Positions 6,011-6,154 of a stretch of 6,154 nucleotides of DNA are shown here, one piece after another; the stretch's first letter is position 1, and each line of letters opens with the position of its first letter. A program made the translations under genes and the position numbers. The notes beneath the pieces were generated by a model, which worked only from the letters and a program-made list of their open reading frames with translations, was not told the DNA's origin and did not search any database. This DNA comes from Planctomycetota bacterium. GTDB lineage: Bacteria; Planctomycetota; UBA11346. The stretch spans positions 1-6,154 of the forward strand of contig JACDEC010000192.1 of NCBI GenBank assembly GCA_013816645.1, in the 5' to 3' direction.

Positions 6011-6041
6011 CATCGTCTGTCCGGAAGTCCGGAAGTCGATG
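6011..6041 (+). other. Short hairpin just after the sodB stop, with an 8-bp tandem duplication
   Basis: GTCCGGAA occurs twice in tandem (6019-6026, 6027-6034). TCCGG and CCGGA inside it form a 5-bp stem with an AAGT loop, and CATCG (6011-6015) pairs with CGATG (6037-6041) outside a 4/3 internal loop. It starts 6 nt after the stop codon, so it could stabilise the sodB mRNA 3' end. There is no T-tract. Confidence 0.35.
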
Positions 6042-6106
6042 AAGGCATCTGATCCAAGCTTGGGCATCCCTGCAACGCGTTGACCCAAGTAGGCATCAGC
6101 GAAGAA

Positions 6107-6121
6107 GCCCCCGAAGGGGGC
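6107..6121. terminator. GC-rich hairpin, possible terminator
   Basis: GCCCCC (6107-6112) and GGGGGC (6116-6121) form a 6-bp stem around GAA. On the - strand the stem is followed by TTCTTC, a partial pyrimidine tail, so it suits a transcript arriving from the right. On the + strand it could still slow transcription about 100 nt after sodB. Confidence 0.45.
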
Positions 6122-6129
6122 GAAAGACT

Positions 6130-6153
6130 GTAGCCCAGGGCGTGAGCCCTGGG
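6130..6153 (+). repeat. REP-like element with GTAG head
   Basis: GTAG (6130-6133) is followed directly by a perfect 8-bp stem, CCCAGGGC (6134-6141) and GCCCTGGG (6146-6153), around a GTGA loop (GNRA type). A GTAG tetranucleotide plus a short stem-loop is the layout of REP elements such as the GTAG class of Stenotrophomonas, which RAYT transposases mobilise. REPs often occur as inverted pairs; a partner would lie beyond the window edge. Confidence 0.6.
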
Positions 6154-6154
6154 T

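Noticed and set aside
3395..6052. Open frame of 885 codons on the + strand across dcd, the regulator and sodB
   Set aside because: It runs in codon register antisense to two real genes. Stops there would need TTA, CTA or TCA codons in those genes, which are rare at this GC. Its translation has no recognisable domain, and it ends by reading sodB out of frame.

Overview
The window is high-GC bacterial DNA with strong third-position G/C bias and clear Shine-Dalgarno sites in front of two of its genes. It encodes type IV pilus proteins, so the host is Gram-negative in type. I cannot fix the phylum. The PilC sequence style and the pilC-then-pilS order recall deltaproteobacterial and planctomycete-like pil clusters. 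The GTAG-headed REP-like hairpin and the G-rich intergenic repeats are also common in Lysobacterales (Xanthomonas relatives). Placement is therefore left open.

Layout. Positions 1-285 are non-coding: a 58-bp G-rich tandem repeat, a C-rich inverted partial copy of it, and then a plausible promoter and ribosome binding site. Positions 286-1512 (+) encode a PilC/GspF-type inner-membrane platform protein. Positions 1552-3210 (+) encode a six-helix, PAS-containing histidine kinase of the PilS/NtrB type, probably co-transcribed with pilC; no response regulator follows it in the window. A convergent gene at 3377-4501 (-) encodes a double-domain (internally duplicated) dCTP deaminase. Its last four codons and stop form one arm of a 47-nt near-perfect hairpin. 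A palindrome-rich intergenic block of about 200 bp (4540-4732) separates it from 4733-5278 (-), an XRE-cupin transcriptional regulator. A 130-bp divergent control region leads to sodB (5409-6005, +), an iron-type superoxide dismutase. After sodB come three hairpins, the last being a REP-like element at the window edge.

How the genes fit together. pilC and the kinase belong to pilus assembly and its control. The deaminase supplies dUTP for thymidylate synthesis. The XRE-cupin regulator and sodB share one divergent regulatory region, so the regulator may control sodB, itself, or both; that is inference. All five protein genes belong to known families. I see no new multi-gene defence or mobile system. 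The parts least explained by known genes are the intergenic repeats and hairpins, and the likely leaderless start of the deaminase.
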